From Candidatus Atribacter alterifermentans (lineage in GTDB: Bacteria > Atribacterota > Atribacteria > Atribacterales > Atribacteraceae): a stretch of 6,138 nucleotides of DNA. The notes under the pieces were generated by a model. That model was not told where the DNA came from, did not search any database, and saw only the letters and a program-made list of their open reading frames with translations. A program made the translations under genes and the position numbers. This document shows positions 5,439-6,138 of the stretch, piece by piece (the stretch's first letter is position 1; each line of letters opens with the position of its first letter). The stretch covers positions 1 through 6,138 of the forward strand of contig JAAYUP010000395.1 of NCBI GenBank assembly GCA_012517635.1. The letters are read 5' to 3'.

Positions 5439-6138
5439 TATTCAACCAGTGCAAAAGATGAAATTAAATCACCTTCGTGCAACCGCACCAGAGTTACTCC
5501 CCGGGTTGCACGCCCTTGAACTGAAATTTCATTGCAATTGATCCGAATGAGACTCCCATTTTGCGAAGATATCAATATCTCTTCCTGCCCGGTGACCAGT
5601 TGAACACCGATCACTTCGTTTTCTGGTTGGCTGAATTTCATTAAGATAATGCCCTTCCCGCCCCGATGATGGACTGGAAAATTTAACATTTTTAACCGTT
5701 TTCCCATACCTTTGGAGGAGATGATTAAAAGATCTAAATTATGGTTTAGGGTAGAAGCGCCAACAACTCGGTCTTTGTCTCGGAGAGTAATACCCTTTAT
5801 CCCTCGACTGGCTCTCCCCATTGAGCGAACCTCTTCTTCAGAAAAGGAAATTCCATAACCCTTCGCGGTAGCAATCAAAACTTTTTCCTGCCCATTCGTT
5901 ACAAACACAACTGATAGCTCATCACCGTCATCTAGATTAATTGCCCGTATGCCTCGTCTTGTAATAGAAACAAACTCAAGAAGGTCGCTCTTTTTTACTA
6001 TACCCTTTTTAGTTACAAAAAATAGGTACTTTCCTTCTCCAAAATCCCTGAGGGGTATCATTTTAATTACTTGTTCTCCGTCTTCAAGTTGAAGGAGATT
6101 TACCAAATGGATTCCTTTGGCTTGTCGTTGCATTTCAA
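5438..6138 (-). CDS. gyrA: DNA gyrase subunit A, C-terminal beta-pinwheel part (5' end outside window)
   Basis: About the last 233 codons of gyrA; the frame stays open through the right edge (a GAA codon precedes the first in-window ATG at 6133, which is internal). The C-terminal domain wraps DNA and lets gyrase introduce negative supercoils. RQAKGIHLVNLLQLEDGE (3-20 from that ATG) matches the GyrA hallmark 'ARG..IVNLL.L..GE'. Blade repeats of the form RG.+.I.L follow at 60-67 (RGIRAINL), 107-117 (GRASRGIKGIT), 157-164 (RGGKGIIL) and 207-215 (GRATRGVTL), giving roughly the last four blades. HHRGGKG at 155-161 resembles a GyrA box, but the canonical box lies in the first blade, outside the window. 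The protein ends at ALVE without the acidic tail seen in E. coli GyrA. ParC is less likely because of the regular blades and the VNLL signature. It directly abuts cobD. Confidence 0.95.
   Translation of the reverse strand, partial: EMQRQAKGIHLVNLLQLEDGEQVIKMIPLRDFGEGKYLFFVTKKGIVKKSDLLEFVSITRRGIRAINLDDGDELSVVFVTNGQEKVLIATAKGYGISFSEEEVRSMGRASRGIKGITLRDKDRVVGASTLNHNLDLLIISSKGMGKRLKMLNFPVHHRGGKGIILMKFSQPENEVIGVQLVTGQEEILISSQNGSLIRINCNEISVQGRATRGVTLVRLHEGDLISSFALVE

Noticed and set aside
5651..5671. HHRGGKG in gyrA as the canonical GyrA box
   Set aside because: It aligns with a late blade of the pinwheel, where an RGGKG motif is common. The true GyrA box sits in the first blade, which is outside the window.
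1..6138. CRISPR array, tRNA/rRNA, insertion sequence, phage genes or other novel mobile system
   Set aside because: Coding density is nearly complete with recognisable housekeeping and cofactor genes. I saw no regularly spaced repeats, terminal inverted repeats, transposase motifs or structural RNA signatures.

Overview
The window is a compact bacterial chromosomal segment of fairly low G+C (roughly 40% by eye) in which every supported gene lies on the minus strand. Reading in the direction of transcription, from the right edge to the left, the order is: 3' end of gyrA; cobD; cobU; cobS; pduX; cobC; cbiB; a 169-bp gap; and the 5' part of a flippase-like membrane protein gene cut by the left edge. 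Shine-Dalgarno sequences are mostly purine-rich and well placed, and there are two candidate GTG starts. The taxon cannot be fixed from this sequence. It fits an anaerobic Gram-positive-like or deep-branching bacterium that makes or salvages B12.

Right part (5438-6138): the C-terminal beta-pinwheel of DNA gyrase subunit A, running off the window. Its stop codon overlaps the next start by one base.

Central part (629-5438): six cobalamin genes packed head to tail, with overlaps of 1 to 23 bp and one 6-bp gap. Together they encode the lower-ligand arm of adenosylcobalamin (AdoCbl) assembly. PduX phosphorylates L-threonine. CobD decarboxylates the product to (R)-1-amino-2-propanol O-2-phosphate. 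CbiB attaches this to adenosylcobyric acid, giving AdoCbi-P. CobU guanylylates AdoCbi-P to AdoCbi-GDP (it may also phosphorylate salvaged cobinamide). CobS joins AdoCbi-GDP to alpha-ribazole phosphate. CobC removes the last phosphate. Corrin-ring genes and CobT, which makes alpha-ribazole phosphate, are not in the window. There is no cobalamin riboswitch in the only intergenic space, and no room for one between gyrA and cobD.

Left part (1-628): a 169-bp AT-rich spacer with a plausible sigma70-type promoter, then 153 codons of a PF03706-type (lysylphosphatidylglycerol synthase TM / flippase-like) membrane protein. This gene is open to the window edge; the short reading frames that can be drawn on the other strand across it are shadows.

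No novel system is evident. The points most worth following are the tight linkage of the B12 module to gyrA, the complete threonine-to-AdoCbl tail module including PduX, and start-site choices that naive gene calling is likely to get wrong.
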